NCBI GenBank assembly: GCA_002425705.1
Contig: DIMT01000026.1
Coordinates: forward strand, 30,840-94,839
Direction: 5' to 3'
Source of the DNA: Firmicutes bacterium UBA5559
GTDB lineage: Bacteria; Bacillota; Clostridia; Peptostreptococcales; Anaerovoracaceae
DNA length: 64,000 nt
The translations under genes were made by a program, and so were the position numbers. Below the pieces are notes generated by a model, which saw nothing but the letters and a program-made list of their open reading frames with translations, was not told the DNA's origin and did no database searches. Every line of letters starts with the position of its first letter. Positions within the stretch are counted from its first letter, which is position 1. Positions 16,857 through 25,769 of the stretch are shown one piece after another.

Positions 16857-19070
16857 ATGTCAGAGATCAAACTGAAGCACAACGAAAAGCTGGATATCGA
16901 AAATATCCTGAAAGACTTAGACAAATACCGGCCTAAAAGAAGAGGCTGGACCTGGCGTACCCCGGTACCAGGCCTGAAAATGGGCCCCTTCGAGTATCGG
17001 GACTGTACCACCCCCATGGAAAACAGCATTGCCCTGCCCTCCGCCAAATATTTTGACTTCATCGACCCTCAGGGCACTTCTGTCATTACTACGGAAATCG
17101 CCTCCGGCCGTTTTGAAGACGATATCCGGAGAATGAGAATGGCTGCCTGGCATGGAGCCGACCACATCATGGTTATCCGTACCGCCGGCCAGTCCCACAT
17201 GGATGGCCTGATGGAAGGAACTCCCCAAGGAATCGGCGGGGTGCCCATCACCCGAAAACAGGTCAGAGCCCAGCGAAAAGCCCTGGACCTGATTGAAGAA
17301 GAAGTCGGTCGTCCCATCAACTACCATTCCTACGTTTCCGGCGTGGCAGGACCCGACGTGGCCGTCATGTTTGCGGAAGAAGGAATCAACGGGGCCCATC
17401 AGGATCCCCAGTACAACGTGCTTTACCGGAACATCAACTGCGTCCGGTCCTTTGTGGATGCCTGTGAATCCAAGAGCATCCTGGCCTGGGCCGACATTGC
17501 CCAGATCGACGGAGCCCATAACGCCAACGCCACCGCCAGAGAAGCCTGGAAGGTCATGCCGGAACTGATCGTTCAGCATGCCATCAACTCCCTCTTCTCG
17601 GAAAAGGTGGGCATCAAGCCGGAAAACATCTGCCTGTCCACCGTACCGCCGACAGCGCCTCCGGCTCCCTCGGTCTTCATGGACCTGCCCTACGCAGTTG
17701 CCCTGCGGCAGATCTGTGACCGCTACAAAATGCGGGCTCAGATGAACACCAAATACATGGATTCCTCTGCCCGGGAAGCCACCGTCACCCATGTGCTGAA
17801 CATGCTGATCTCCAAACTGACCAGGGCGGATATCCAGTCCACCATCACCCCGGATGAAGGTCGAAACGTGCCCTGGCACATCTATAACATGGAAGCATGC
17901 GACACCGCCAAGCAGACCATGGTAGGCCTGGACGGCCTCATGGATATGGTAGAACTGAAAATGGAAGGGCCCCTGGGAGAAAAGGCCCGGGAAATCAAGG
18001 AAAGAGCCTGCCTGTTCATGGAAGAAATCCTGGAAGTGGGCGGTTATTTCAAAGCCGTAGAAGAAGGGTTCTTCGTGGATTCTGCCCAGTATCCGGAGCG
18101 AAACGGAGACGGCATCGCCCGAAAGATTGAAGGCGGGGTAGGCTACGGCTACATCTACGAACGAGATGAGGATTACATGGCTCCCGTTACCGCTCACTAC
18201 GGTTACAACAACGTGGCCCAGTACGGCGGGGATCCGACTGATCCTTCTTCCCTGATCGGCGGCTGTACCTTTGAGGATCCGGACAAGATCGTCTACATCG
18301 ACGAATTGAACGACGAAGACAACGTTCATGTCCGTATGGCAGAAACGGCCAAATACCGGCTCACCGACATCGTGAAGCCGGAAATGGAATGGCTGGCCGA
18401 TGGCATCGTCATGCTCAACATGTTCATCCCTGCCAACAAGCGGACCGCAGAAGTCATCGCCGTGGAAATCGGCAAGAAGCTGGGTCTACTCGATCCGGAG
18501 GTCATCAATCGGGAAGTCATGCAGGAAGCAGAAGGGACCCGAATCGAGATGAAGGGACGGGTGGACTTCGACATCGACATTTCCAAGCTGGTAATCCCAC
18601 CGGAACCGGTGCTCCTCAGCGAATCGGAAATCCGGGAAGACGTGGCATCCCATCCCCTCAAGGTGGTATGCGGTACCGTAGGACAGGATGAACATTCCGT
18701 AGGTCTGAGGGAAATCATCGACATCAAGCACGGAGGAATTGAAAAGTTCGGCATCGAAGTTCATTACCTGGGCACCTCCGTACCGGTGGAAAAACTGGTG
18801 GATGCAGCGGTGGAACTGAATGCGGAAGTCATTCTGGCCTCCACCATCATTTCCCACGACAACATCCACTATAAGAACATGAAGCGGATCCACGAACTGG
18901 CAATAGAAAAGGGAATCCGGGAGGATGTGATCATCTGTGCCGGCGGGACCCAGGTCATTCCGGAGGAAGCCGTCAAAACCGGAATCGATGCCGGTTTCGG
19001 CCGAAACAGCCACGGAATCGACGTAGCCACCTTCATCATCGAAGAGCGGCGAAGACGACGGGAAAAATAG
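16857..19070 (+). CDS. oraE: D-ornithine 4,5-aminomutase, E (beta) subunit
   Basis: Catalytic subunit carrying both adenosylcobalamin and PLP. 737 residues from ATG 16857 with AAAGGAGG upstream; a longer frame to 16740 only runs back through oraS. A TIM-barrel domain (about 90-520) is followed by the Rossmann B12 domain, where DEHSVG gives the DxHxxG motif with lower axial ligand H613. K624 lies 11 residues later (EIIDIKHGG), matching the spacing of H618 and K629 in the C. sticklandii enzyme, where that Lys holds PLP. Both cofactor residues are intact. The substrate is D-ornithine, so an ornithine racemase is required, but none is encoded in this window. Confidence 0.96.
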   Translation: MSEIKLKHNEKLDIENILKDLDKYRPKRRGWTWRTPVPGLKMGPFEYRDCTTPMENSIALPSAKYFDFIDPQGTSVITTEIASGRFEDDIRRMRMAAWHGADHIMVIRTAGQSHMDGLMEGTPQGIGGVPITRKQVRAQRKALDLIEEEVGRPINYHSYVSGVAGPDVAVMFAEEGINGAHQDPQYNVLYRNINCVRSFVDACESKSILAWADIAQIDGAHNANATAREAWKVMPELIVQHAINSLFSEKVGIKPENICLSTVPPTAPPAPSVFMDLPYAVALRQICDRYKMRAQMNTKYMDSSAREATVTHVLNMLISKLTRADIQSTITPDEGRNVPWHIYNMEACDTAKQTMVGLDGLMDMVELKMEGPLGEKAREIKERACLFMEEILEVGGYFKAVEEGFFVDSAQYPERNGDGIARKIEGGVGYGYIYERDEDYMAPVTAHYGYNNVAQYGGDPTDPSSLIGGCTFEDPDKIVYIDELNDEDNVHVRMAETAKYRLTDIVKPEMEWLADGIVMLNMFIPANKRTAEVIAVEIGKKLGLLDPEVINREVMQEAEGTRIEMKGRVDFDIDISKLVIPPEPVLLSESEIREDVASHPLKVVCGTVGQDEHSVGLREIIDIKHGGIEKFGIEVHYLGTSVPVEKLVDAAVELNAEVILASTIISHDNIHYKNMKRIHELAIEKGIREDVIICAGGTQVIPEEAVKTGIDAGFGRNSHGIDVATFIIEERRRRREK

Positions 19071-19105
19071 CATTGAGCCGTTAATTGAAAATAAAGAGGG
19101 CAGCC

Positions 19106-20566
19106 ATGAAGATAGATGTGTTAGTAGCAGAAATCGGATCCACCACCACGGTGGTCAATGGATTCAGCGGCATTCATGCCGGTGAGCCGGTATTCGTGGG
19201 TCAGGGACAGGCTCCCACCACCGTTCTGGATGGAGACGTCCGGATCGGACTTCAGGGAGCCATGGAGGACCTGGCCCGGAATATGGGAACGGAAGCCCTG
19301 GAATATGAAGAAATGCTGGCCACCTCCTCCGCCGCCGGCGGCCTGAAAATGACCGTCCACGGTCTGGTTTACGACATGACGGCCAAGGCTGCCAAGGAAG
19401 CAGCCCTGGGAGCCGGCGGCATCATTCACCACATCACCGCAGGGAAGCTCAGGCGGACGGATCTTCAAAGGATCCGGGAAATCAAACCCAACCTGATCCT
19501 CCTGGCCGGAGGGGTGGATTATGGGGAACGGGATACAGCCCTGCATAATGCAGAGATGATTCGGAGCATGGATCTGAAGATTCCGGTGATCTATGCAGGA
19601 AACTGTGAAAATCAGGATGAAATTAGGCTGATCTTTGATGAAGAAAGCGGGACCCGACTCTATGTGGTGGAAAACGTTTATCCGAAAATCGATCAGCTGA
19701 ACGTGGAGCCCTGCCGGGCAGTGATTCAGGATGCCTTTGAGGATCACATCGTCCATGCTCCCGGCATGGAACACGTCCGGGAGCTGGTCAGCGGTCCCAT
19801 CGTTCCCACGCCGGGGGCGGTGATGGAATGTACCAAGCTGCTGAATCAGCGAATCGGCAATCTAATCGTCTTTGACGTGGGAGGTGCTACAACGGATCTT
19901 CATTCCGTCACCGAGGATTCGGACCAGATCGGCCGGATCCTCATCAGTCCCGAGCCAAAGGCTAAGCGGACGGTGGAAGGGGACTTGGGCGTCTACGTCA
20001 ACATGCACAACATTTTGGATCTGATCGGGGAGGAAGCTCTTAAAAAGGACCTGCCCGGATTGGACCTGGAAAAGGTGCTCCGGGAATATAAAGCCATTCC
20101 CGATACGACAGAACAAATCCGATTCGTAGAACGGCTCACCAAGGAAGCGGTGCTCCGGGCTACGGAGCGGCATGCAGGACAAATCCGTTATGTATACGGA
20201 CCCTCCGGTCGGTCTACCCTGGCAGAGGGGAAGGATCTGACCCAGGTCAGGTATATCGTAGGAACCGGCGGGGCCTTGACCCGGCTGCCGGGGAGGGTGG
20301 AGATCCTGAAGGAAATCGCCCGGCACAACGAAACCGGACTACTGCTTTTCCCTGGAGACCACGCTGAGATCCTCATCGACAACGACTACATCATGGCCTC
20401 CTTAGGGGTCTTGTCCCGGAAATATCCGGAGGCGGCCCTGCGGCTTCTGGAAAAGAGCCTGGGAATCACCTTTCCGGAAATCCAGGAGGAAAAACTGGAA
20501 AAACCGAAATATGAACAGGAGCTGGAAGCCTTAGCGGCGGAACAGCACGAGAAAGGGCACCTCTGA
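19106..20566 (+). CDS. GlmL/MutL-like ASKHA ATPase, probable aminomutase partner
   Basis: 486-residue protein of the GlmL/MutL family, an ATPase of the actin/Hsp70/sugar-kinase fold encoded beside B12-dependent carbon-skeleton mutases and thought to protect or reactivate them. Phosphate-binding segments are visible at the N-terminus (AEIGSTTTVVNGF) and mid-protein (VFDVGGATTDLHSV), with a third motif YIVGTGGALTRLPG. ATG 19106 has AGAGGG upstream; a TTG at 19085 would add seven residues and was rejected. It lies 35 bases after oraE and ends at the operon terminator. A role in reactivating OraSE is inferred from position. Confidence 0.88.
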   Translation: MKIDVLVAEIGSTTTVVNGFSGIHAGEPVFVGQGQAPTTVLDGDVRIGLQGAMEDLARNMGTEALEYEEMLATSSAAGGLKMTVHGLVYDMTAKAAKEAALGAGGIIHHITAGKLRRTDLQRIREIKPNLILLAGGVDYGERDTALHNAEMIRSMDLKIPVIYAGNCENQDEIRLIFDEESGTRLYVVENVYPKIDQLNVEPCRAVIQDAFEDHIVHAPGMEHVRELVSGPIVPTPGAVMECTKLLNQRIGNLIVFDVGGATTDLHSVTEDSDQIGRILISPEPKAKRTVEGDLGVYVNMHNILDLIGEEALKKDLPGLDLEKVLREYKAIPDTTEQIRFVERLTKEAVLRATERHAGQIRYVYGPSGRSTLAEGKDLTQVRYIVGTGGALTRLPGRVEILKEIARHNETGLLLFPGDHAEILIDNDYIMASLGVLSRKYPEAALRLLEKSLGITFPEIQEEKLEKPKYEQELEALAAEQHEKGHL

Positions 20567-20587
20567 TTTTCAGAGATGCCCTTTTTT
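20552..20587 (+). terminator. Terminator of the ornithine operon
   Basis: AAAGGGCA-CTCTGA pairs with TCAGAG-TGCCCTTT with one internal mismatch, followed by a T-run. The stop codon of the last gene lies inside the 5' arm. Confidence 0.9.
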
Positions 20588-20608
20588 CATATTGGGATCC
20601 TATTTTTA

Positions 20609-23600
20609 TTAGATCAAATCCGATTTTTCTAAAAGCCGCTGGATCATAACCGTTACTTCAGCCCGGGTAATGGGCTTTTCCGGAGCCAGCTGATCCGCCG
20701 TTCTGCCCTGCACGATCCCAGTCTGGAGACATTGGGCAATGCTTTCCTTTGCATAGGAGGATGCTAGACCCTTGTCGCTAAAGCTTTGTAACAAATCATG
20801 GACCTGACTGGTGGTCAGATCGGCCTCTAATTTGGTAATCTTCATGGCCCGGGCTAGCATGGTCATGGCCTGCTCTCTGGTGATAGACTGATTCGGCTGG
20901 AAGGTCTTGTCCCCATAGCCTTTGATAATGCCGTAGCCGGAAGCGGTCTCTATCACACCCCGGTACCAGGCGTTGGATGAAACATCCTTATAATCTGCTG
21001 TTCCCAAACCCTGATCCAGCCCCAGTCCCCGAACCACCATGGCGGCGAACTCGGCCCTGGTAATGTTCCGGTTTGGTTCATACAGATGGCTTGTCACACC
21101 GGTAACCACCTTTCGGGATCCCATTTCGTTGATGGCATCTTTCGCCCAATGGCTGGATGCATCGGCAAAGGTTACCGGATTCCAGATGACCGTATAGGTG
21201 CTGTTGGTCAGGCTGTTGATCACGGCGTACTGCCTTCCGTCCTTCTCGATGATCCGTGTAGGCACATGATAACTGGTGCCATCCGGTTTTACTACGATGG
21301 CGGTAGTAATTTTTTCCGGATCGACTCCTTTTGGAATCAGAACCGTCCGCTGGACATAGGAGTTAAAAGTTTGAACTGGGACGGTTTTGTCCTGATAGGT
21401 GGCAGTGATGTGGAAGTCCACCGCAGGCACCATGATCTGGAATCCACCCGCCGCTGCGGCACCCTCTACGATTTTCACGGTCCCGGGAGCCGGCTCGGCA
21501 ATCCGAATCTGCAAGGTGATATCCGAAAGGGAAAGATTGGCTCCCAGCTGACCGGATACAGCGTCGATATTGATTTCTGATGCGGGCATAGTGTAGGTAA
21601 CGGATCCGGTCTGAAGGCTCAGAGTAGCCTCCCGATCTTCCATGTCCTTCACCATCTGGCCGGTCAGGACTCCTGCAGCAATCTGAGGAGTTCCGCTAAT
21701 GGGGATGATGACGCTGGGATTATCCCCCTGGGAATCCAGCACCCTTTCCAGCTTATCCGTTTGAACGGTCACCGTGGTCACGGACTTTCCGTCCTCCGTA
21801 GATCTGCTGGCGGTTCCGGCGGTGTAAGTGGTGCCGTTGACAATGACCGGGGCACCATCGTTGGATTTCGAAGAAGAACCGGAAGCCGGCGGAGCTGGTG
21901 GAACATAGGGGGATATGGTTTTCATAGTGGATTTGATGATATTGCTTTTATCTCCTCCATCGAATCCAGAAAATTCTACAATATAGCCGCCCAGTGTGTT
22001 GAAATTACCCCCACTGATGTAAGCACTCAAGTCATCCCAATAAGCACCCTGCCAACCGATATAAATGAAATCGCCGAAATTTGGTTCGTCCTGAATCCCA
22101 TTAACATCTACATGCCAGGGAGCGAAATCTTCGGTATTGTTGGCAATTTCCAATCCAGCCTCCGGGCCATCTATCCAGTAGTATTGAACGATTCCGGAGT
22201 TTGTAAGGATTTTATAAGAAGCATCAAGCGATGAAGGATAGCTGGTTTGATAATCAGGAAGCAGAGCCTTTTGCTCCGCCAGGGTAGCAGCCGCTAAGGC
22301 GCCATAGGTGATTTCGCCGCCTTCTGTGCCCCGGACGATGGACCCACCGGAAGTTCGCTGCCACAATCCCCCGAGCCAAGCGTCATGCCAATGGTCCCCA
22401 TCAGTTCCACCGGTATCCACCAGCTTGAGTAAAATGGAGTTTTCCGGCTGGCTGGTTGCGGTTGCGATGTATCCCCGGCCACCAAAGTAGGGATCGGCGA
22501 TTGCCCCGGCAGACACTACAGCATTCACCCAGGAAATGTTTCCTGGAATATAGCGGTAGAAATGGCCCTGGAAATAGAGGTCGCCTATAGCTGGTGCAGT
22601 TGTGCTTGAAGTTGCGGTGATTGTCTGACTGCTAGAGCCGGACAGAGAGTAAATGATGTCCCCAACGATTGCTTCAGCATCTCTGGCGTCAGCATAGGAA
22701 AAGGTTGCACTATCCAAGGCTTCTGTGGAGGTATAGCTTGAAAGATATGAAGTGCCCTTCGTTCCTCCCAGATAGGTAAGGACGCCCCCTAAAGTCGGCA
22801 CGGTAAAGGTCCCGGTGTTGACGGAAATAGTAACTAGTTTTGAGCTTCCGGGCAAATCGATATCACAAGTATAATTGGAATCATCAAGCCAGGACGTTGT
22901 AGTAAGCTGGATATCTCCAGATGGCGTAAAGCTAACGGTCGCCGTAATAAAACCTGAGTTGGAAATTTCGCTGTTCCCTGTGACTTGATCTCCATATTCG
23001 ACGAAATATCCTTTGGCATCCCAGATATTTACCCCCCCCCCGGACACCTGCCGGTCATTCCAGGAAAAAAGAGTGTTGTGCTTTCCGATATTACCAGAAA
23101 CTTGTAACGTTGTCAGGCAGGTTTCGAAATCCGAAGCGGTATATAAGGACCCTGAATATGAGCTGTTTGGTTCATAGGACTGGGTCCCGCGGGCCCAGTT
23201 AAAGTACGTGCTGTTGGTAATGTCTATGTTGATGGCATTTGTTAAATTCGCGGAGGGTTGAAGACTTTTGGCATTATAGAACATATCCCCCTTTTCTGGT
23301 CCACAAGCCCAGTACCAACCGCCGGAAGTAACATTGGTGATATCAAAACCGTTGCTGTAATAGAGAGTATCCGGTGTGGTTTCAGCATTTGGCATAAGGG
23401 TGGTGCCACCCAGCCATCCGGTCTTGCCCCCTGAAAGGGTGTTGACAAAGGTATCCTCCTCTAGGCTGGTGATGGTGGCCAGATAGCCAGCTCTGCCCAT
23501 ATAAGTCATAGACTTGGCGGCATCGTAAGCCTGGGTCCAGGACTTGCTGGTGTCTGATATAAATTGATAGTAATGACCGGTGGATTCATTGAAAAAAGTG

Positions 23601-24028
23601 TCGTGCTGAATATCATATCCGGTTATAGTAATCTGAACCTGCTGCGGCAGAGTTTCAATGTGATAGGTAACAGATCTCAAATAGGCCTGAATTTCACTGG
23701 CTGTTCCCGATGGGGAAATGTTGATTCGTTTCGAGTATTTATTGGTGCTGGAAGAATCTGAAACAGTAAATCCTGAAGGGGAGTCGGGAAGGTTGATGCT
23801 GTCATCTTCGTCCACTGTTCCGGTAAAGCTGATCAGGATAGTCCGAATGCCATCTCCTGTAACAACCAGTTCCGGAAAAGAAAAGGTTTTTCCCACTTCC
23901 TCCGGATTTCCCATATTTATCTGCTGAGCGATACCAGCGGATGCGCTACCCGTTCCAAAGGGAATCATGGTAATGATGAGGGCTAGGGTCAGAATAAATG
24001 AAAGAATGGATTTTTTTTGATGATTCAT
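20609..24028 (-). CDS. S-layer-homology surface protein with lectin-like domains
   Basis: 1139-residue secreted protein. A signal peptide (residues 1-32, KKSILSFILTLALIITMI then SASA) is followed by two C-type-lectin-like regions: about 155-345 (HYYQFISDTSKSWTQAYDAA ... GGWYWACGPEKG) and about 490-690 (HFYRYIPGNISWVNAVVSA ... YYWIDGPEAG, DEPNFGDFIYIGW). A Ser/Pro-rich linker (PPAPPASGSSSKS, about 708-720) leads to a beta-rich region and three SLH domains (about 965-1135; AKDAINEMGSRKVV, ITRAEFAAMVV, ITREQAMTML, ITRAEVTVMIQ) that bind cell-wall secondary polymer. The coding strand has a run of ten G at codons 330-333, a possible slippage site. Monocistronic. Probable role in surface binding or coat formation; the ligand is unknown. 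Confidence 0.9.
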   Translation of the reverse strand: MNHQKKSILSFILTLALIITMIPFGTGSASAGIAQQINMGNPEEVGKTFSFPELVVTGDGIRTILISFTGTVDEDDSINLPDSPSGFTVSDSSSTNKYSKRINISPSGTASEIQAYLRSVTYHIETLPQQVQITITGYDIQHDTFFNESTGHYYQFISDTSKSWTQAYDAAKSMTYMGRAGYLATITSLEEDTFVNTLSGGKTGWLGGTTLMPNAETTPDTLYYSNGFDITNVTSGGWYWACGPEKGDMFYNAKSLQPSANLTNAINIDITNSTYFNWARGTQSYEPNSSYSGSLYTASDFETCLTTLQVSGNIGKHNTLFSWNDRQVSGGGVNIWDAKGYFVEYGDQVTGNSEISNSGFITATVSFTPSGDIQLTTTSWLDDSNYTCDIDLPGSSKLVTISVNTGTFTVPTLGGVLTYLGGTKGTSYLSSYTSTEALDSATFSYADARDAEAIVGDIIYSLSGSSSQTITATSSTTAPAIGDLYFQGHFYRYIPGNISWVNAVVSAGAIADPYFGGRGYIATATSQPENSILLKLVDTGGTDGDHWHDAWLGGLWQRTSGGSIVRGTEGGEITYGALAAATLAEQKALLPDYQTSYPSSLDASYKILTNSGIVQYYWIDGPEAGLEIANNTEDFAPWHVDVNGIQDEPNFGDFIYIGWQGAYWDDLSAYISGGNFNTLGGYIVEFSGFDGGDKSNIIKSTMKTISPYVPPAPPASGSSSKSNDGAPVIVNGTTYTAGTASRSTEDGKSVTTVTVQTDKLERVLDSQGDNPSVIIPISGTPQIAAGVLTGQMVKDMEDREATLSLQTGSVTYTMPASEINIDAVSGQLGANLSLSDITLQIRIAEPAPGTVKIVEGAAAAGGFQIMVPAVDFHITATYQDKTVPVQTFNSYVQRTVLIPKGVDPEKITTAIVVKPDGTSYHVPTRIIEKDGRQYAVINSLTNSTYTVIWNPVTFADASSHWAKDAINEMGSRKVVTGVTSHLYEPNRNITRAEFAAMVVRGLGLDQGLGTADYKDVSSNAWYRGVIETASGYGIIKGYGDKTFQPNQSITREQAMTMLARAMKITKLEADLTTSQVHDLLQSFSDKGLASSYAKESIAQCLQTGIVQGRTADQLAPEKPITRAEVTVMIQRLLEKSDLI
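23032..23041 (-). repeat. Homopolymer G10 tract in the SLH protein gene
   Basis: Ten consecutive C on the plus strand read as G10 in the coding strand, encoding Ser-Gly-Gly-Gly-Val around residues 329-333. It is the longest G/C homopolymer noticed in the window. Gain or loss of one base would truncate the protein before the linker and SLH domains. Confidence 0.9.
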
Positions 24029-24236
24029 GGACTTTCCTCCCTTATAAAATGTGGTTCAAAACAGGATTTCCCCATAACATAGAAGAATTATACCACAAGC
24101 AAAATAAAAATGGAATTTAATGTATTTCAATGCAGCATAAAATATCAAGCTAAATACACCCGGTAACTTTATCACAGAACCCCTCCCGAAGGATGTGGTA
24201 AAACAGTACAATACGCATTCAACCTGGAGGGAAATC

Positions 24237-25700
24237 ATGAACAACTTTTACATCAAAACCAATCGAACATTTTCACCGATCCGTAAGTATGGATGGATCT
24301 TTACCTTGACGGTAGCTTTCGGAGGACTGTGGCTCCCCAAACTGGGGCTGCTGGTTTTGCCGGTAATCTTAGCCCTGACCACCCTGTCTTTTTTTAAGGG
24401 GCGCTATTGGTGCGGCAACTTCTGCCCCCACGGGAGCCTCTTTGATTCTCTGCTGATGGGAGTCAGCAAGAACCGTCGAATACCAAAATTTATCAAGTCC
24501 AAGACCTTCGCAGCCCTGTTCTTGATTTTTTTTGGGTTCAACATTACCCGGAAGATTATCAAGGCTTCTGCCGTCTTCGGCACCTACCCCTTCTGGGATA
24601 AACTGGGCTTCATTTTCGTTGCCAGCTATCTGATGGTAACGGTAGCCGGGGGCTTGCTGACCCTGGTAATCAGCCAACGAACCTGGTGCCATTTCTGTCC
24701 CATGGGTTCCATGCAGATGCTGTCCTATAAGCTGGGGCGATTGCTGGGAGTAGCGAAAATAACCGACGAAAAAATTACGGTAGCCCATAAAGATCTGTGC
24801 CATTCCTGCGGAAAATGCTACCGGGTATGCCCCATGCAGCTGGCCCCTTATCAGGAATTCTCCGAAGAAAACCAGTTCGACCACAGCAAATGCATCCGGT
24901 GCAAGACCTGTGTGGTTAATTGTCCCGCCGGCGTTCTGGAGCTGAGCAGCCGGAAACAGGCCCTGCTGACTGCAGAAAATGTAAGTCTGGAGGGCTACGA
25001 GGATCGTCAGAAGATCAGTGCCGTCATCGAGCGAATTAGGGAGCTGAAGGAAGACGTTCGGGAAATCCGGTTCCGGTTCCTGTCTCCGGAGCGTGTGGAC
25101 TACCAGGCGGGTCAGTTTATCCTGGTTCAGATTCAGAAAGAACCCGTCCTGTTCCGGGCATACTCCATCTCTTCCTTTAATGAGAATGGAACCGGCCTCA
25201 GCGTAACCGTAAAAAAAGCCCCTCAGGGCTATGGCACCGATATCGTGTTCAATCAGTTTTCCGTGGGGGAAAAGATTCAGCTGGAAGGACCTATGGGTGG
25301 GGAGCTCCTGGTGGATAAGGAAGCGGAAAAGGTGGTCTTTGTAGCCGGCGGCATCGGCATCACACCCTTTGTTCCCCTGGTTCAGGAGATGACCCAAAAG
25401 GATAACAAGGTTAAAGAGGTTCATTTGGTATATGGAGTCAACAAAGAGCAGGAGCTGATGTACGATGAGTATTTTGAAGAAATGAAAAAGACGAATCCCA
25501 AATTCCGATACCATAAGGTGGTAGCCTCCGATGATAGCTGGAAGGGCAGAAGAGGATTCGTCACGGATATACTAAAAGAAATGGAACTGGAAGGATCCAA
25601 AGTCTACATGTGTGGTCCCAAGCCCATGATCAACCCCACGGTGAAGCAACTGCAGAGCCAGGGGGTAAAAGAAGAGGACATCTTCTTCGAAAGCGCGTAA
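24237..25700 (+). CDS. Membrane polyferredoxin fused to FAD/NAD(P)H reductase
   Basis: 487-residue fusion. Residues 1-165 form about four membrane helices with two cytoplasmic FCP motifs (YWCGNFCPHGSLFDSL and TWCHFCPMGSMQML), as in NapH/CcoG/RdxA-type proteins. Residues 195-245 hold two [4Fe-4S] clusters (CHSCGKCYRVCP and CIRCKTCVVNCP). From about 265 it is a ferredoxin-NADP-reductase-type module with FAD motif RAYSIS, NAD(P) motif AGGIGITPFVPL and C-terminal CGPKPM. The likely role is passing electrons between NAD(P)H and a membrane or ferredoxin carrier. ATG 24237 is placed by CTGGAGGG upstream. The redox partner is unknown. Confidence 0.88.
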   Translation: MNNFYIKTNRTFSPIRKYGWIFTLTVAFGGLWLPKLGLLVLPVILALTTLSFFKGRYWCGNFCPHGSLFDSLLMGVSKNRRIPKFIKSKTFAALFLIFFGFNITRKIIKASAVFGTYPFWDKLGFIFVASYLMVTVAGGLLTLVISQRTWCHFCPMGSMQMLSYKLGRLLGVAKITDEKITVAHKDLCHSCGKCYRVCPMQLAPYQEFSEENQFDHSKCIRCKTCVVNCPAGVLELSSRKQALLTAENVSLEGYEDRQKISAVIERIRELKEDVREIRFRFLSPERVDYQAGQFILVQIQKEPVLFRAYSISSFNENGTGLSVTVKKAPQGYGTDIVFNQFSVGEKIQLEGPMGGELLVDKEAEKVVFVAGGIGITPFVPLVQEMTQKDNKVKEVHLVYGVNKEQELMYDEYFEEMKKTNPKFRYHKVVASDDSWKGRRGFVTDILKEMELEGSKVYMCGPKPMINPTVKQLQSQGVKEEDIFFESA

Positions 25701-25726
25701 ATCCAATTTAAAATGCCTGCAAACAA

Positions 25727-25761
25727 TGAAAACCCCTGGGGAATGGATACTCTCCCAGGGG
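25727..25761 (-). terminator. Terminator of the disulfide reductase gene
   Basis: CCCCTGGG (25733-25740) pairs with CCCAGGGG (25754-25761); on the minus strand it is followed by TTTTC. It separates the convergent fusion and reductase genes. Confidence 0.7.
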
Positions 25762-25769
25762 CACGTTTG

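Noticed and set aside
16917..18329. 470-codon open frame on the minus strand opposite oraE
   Set aside because: It lies wholly inside oraE, which is firmly identified by cofactor motifs; the antisense product has low-complexity His/Gly/Asp composition and no family, and arises from codon bias.
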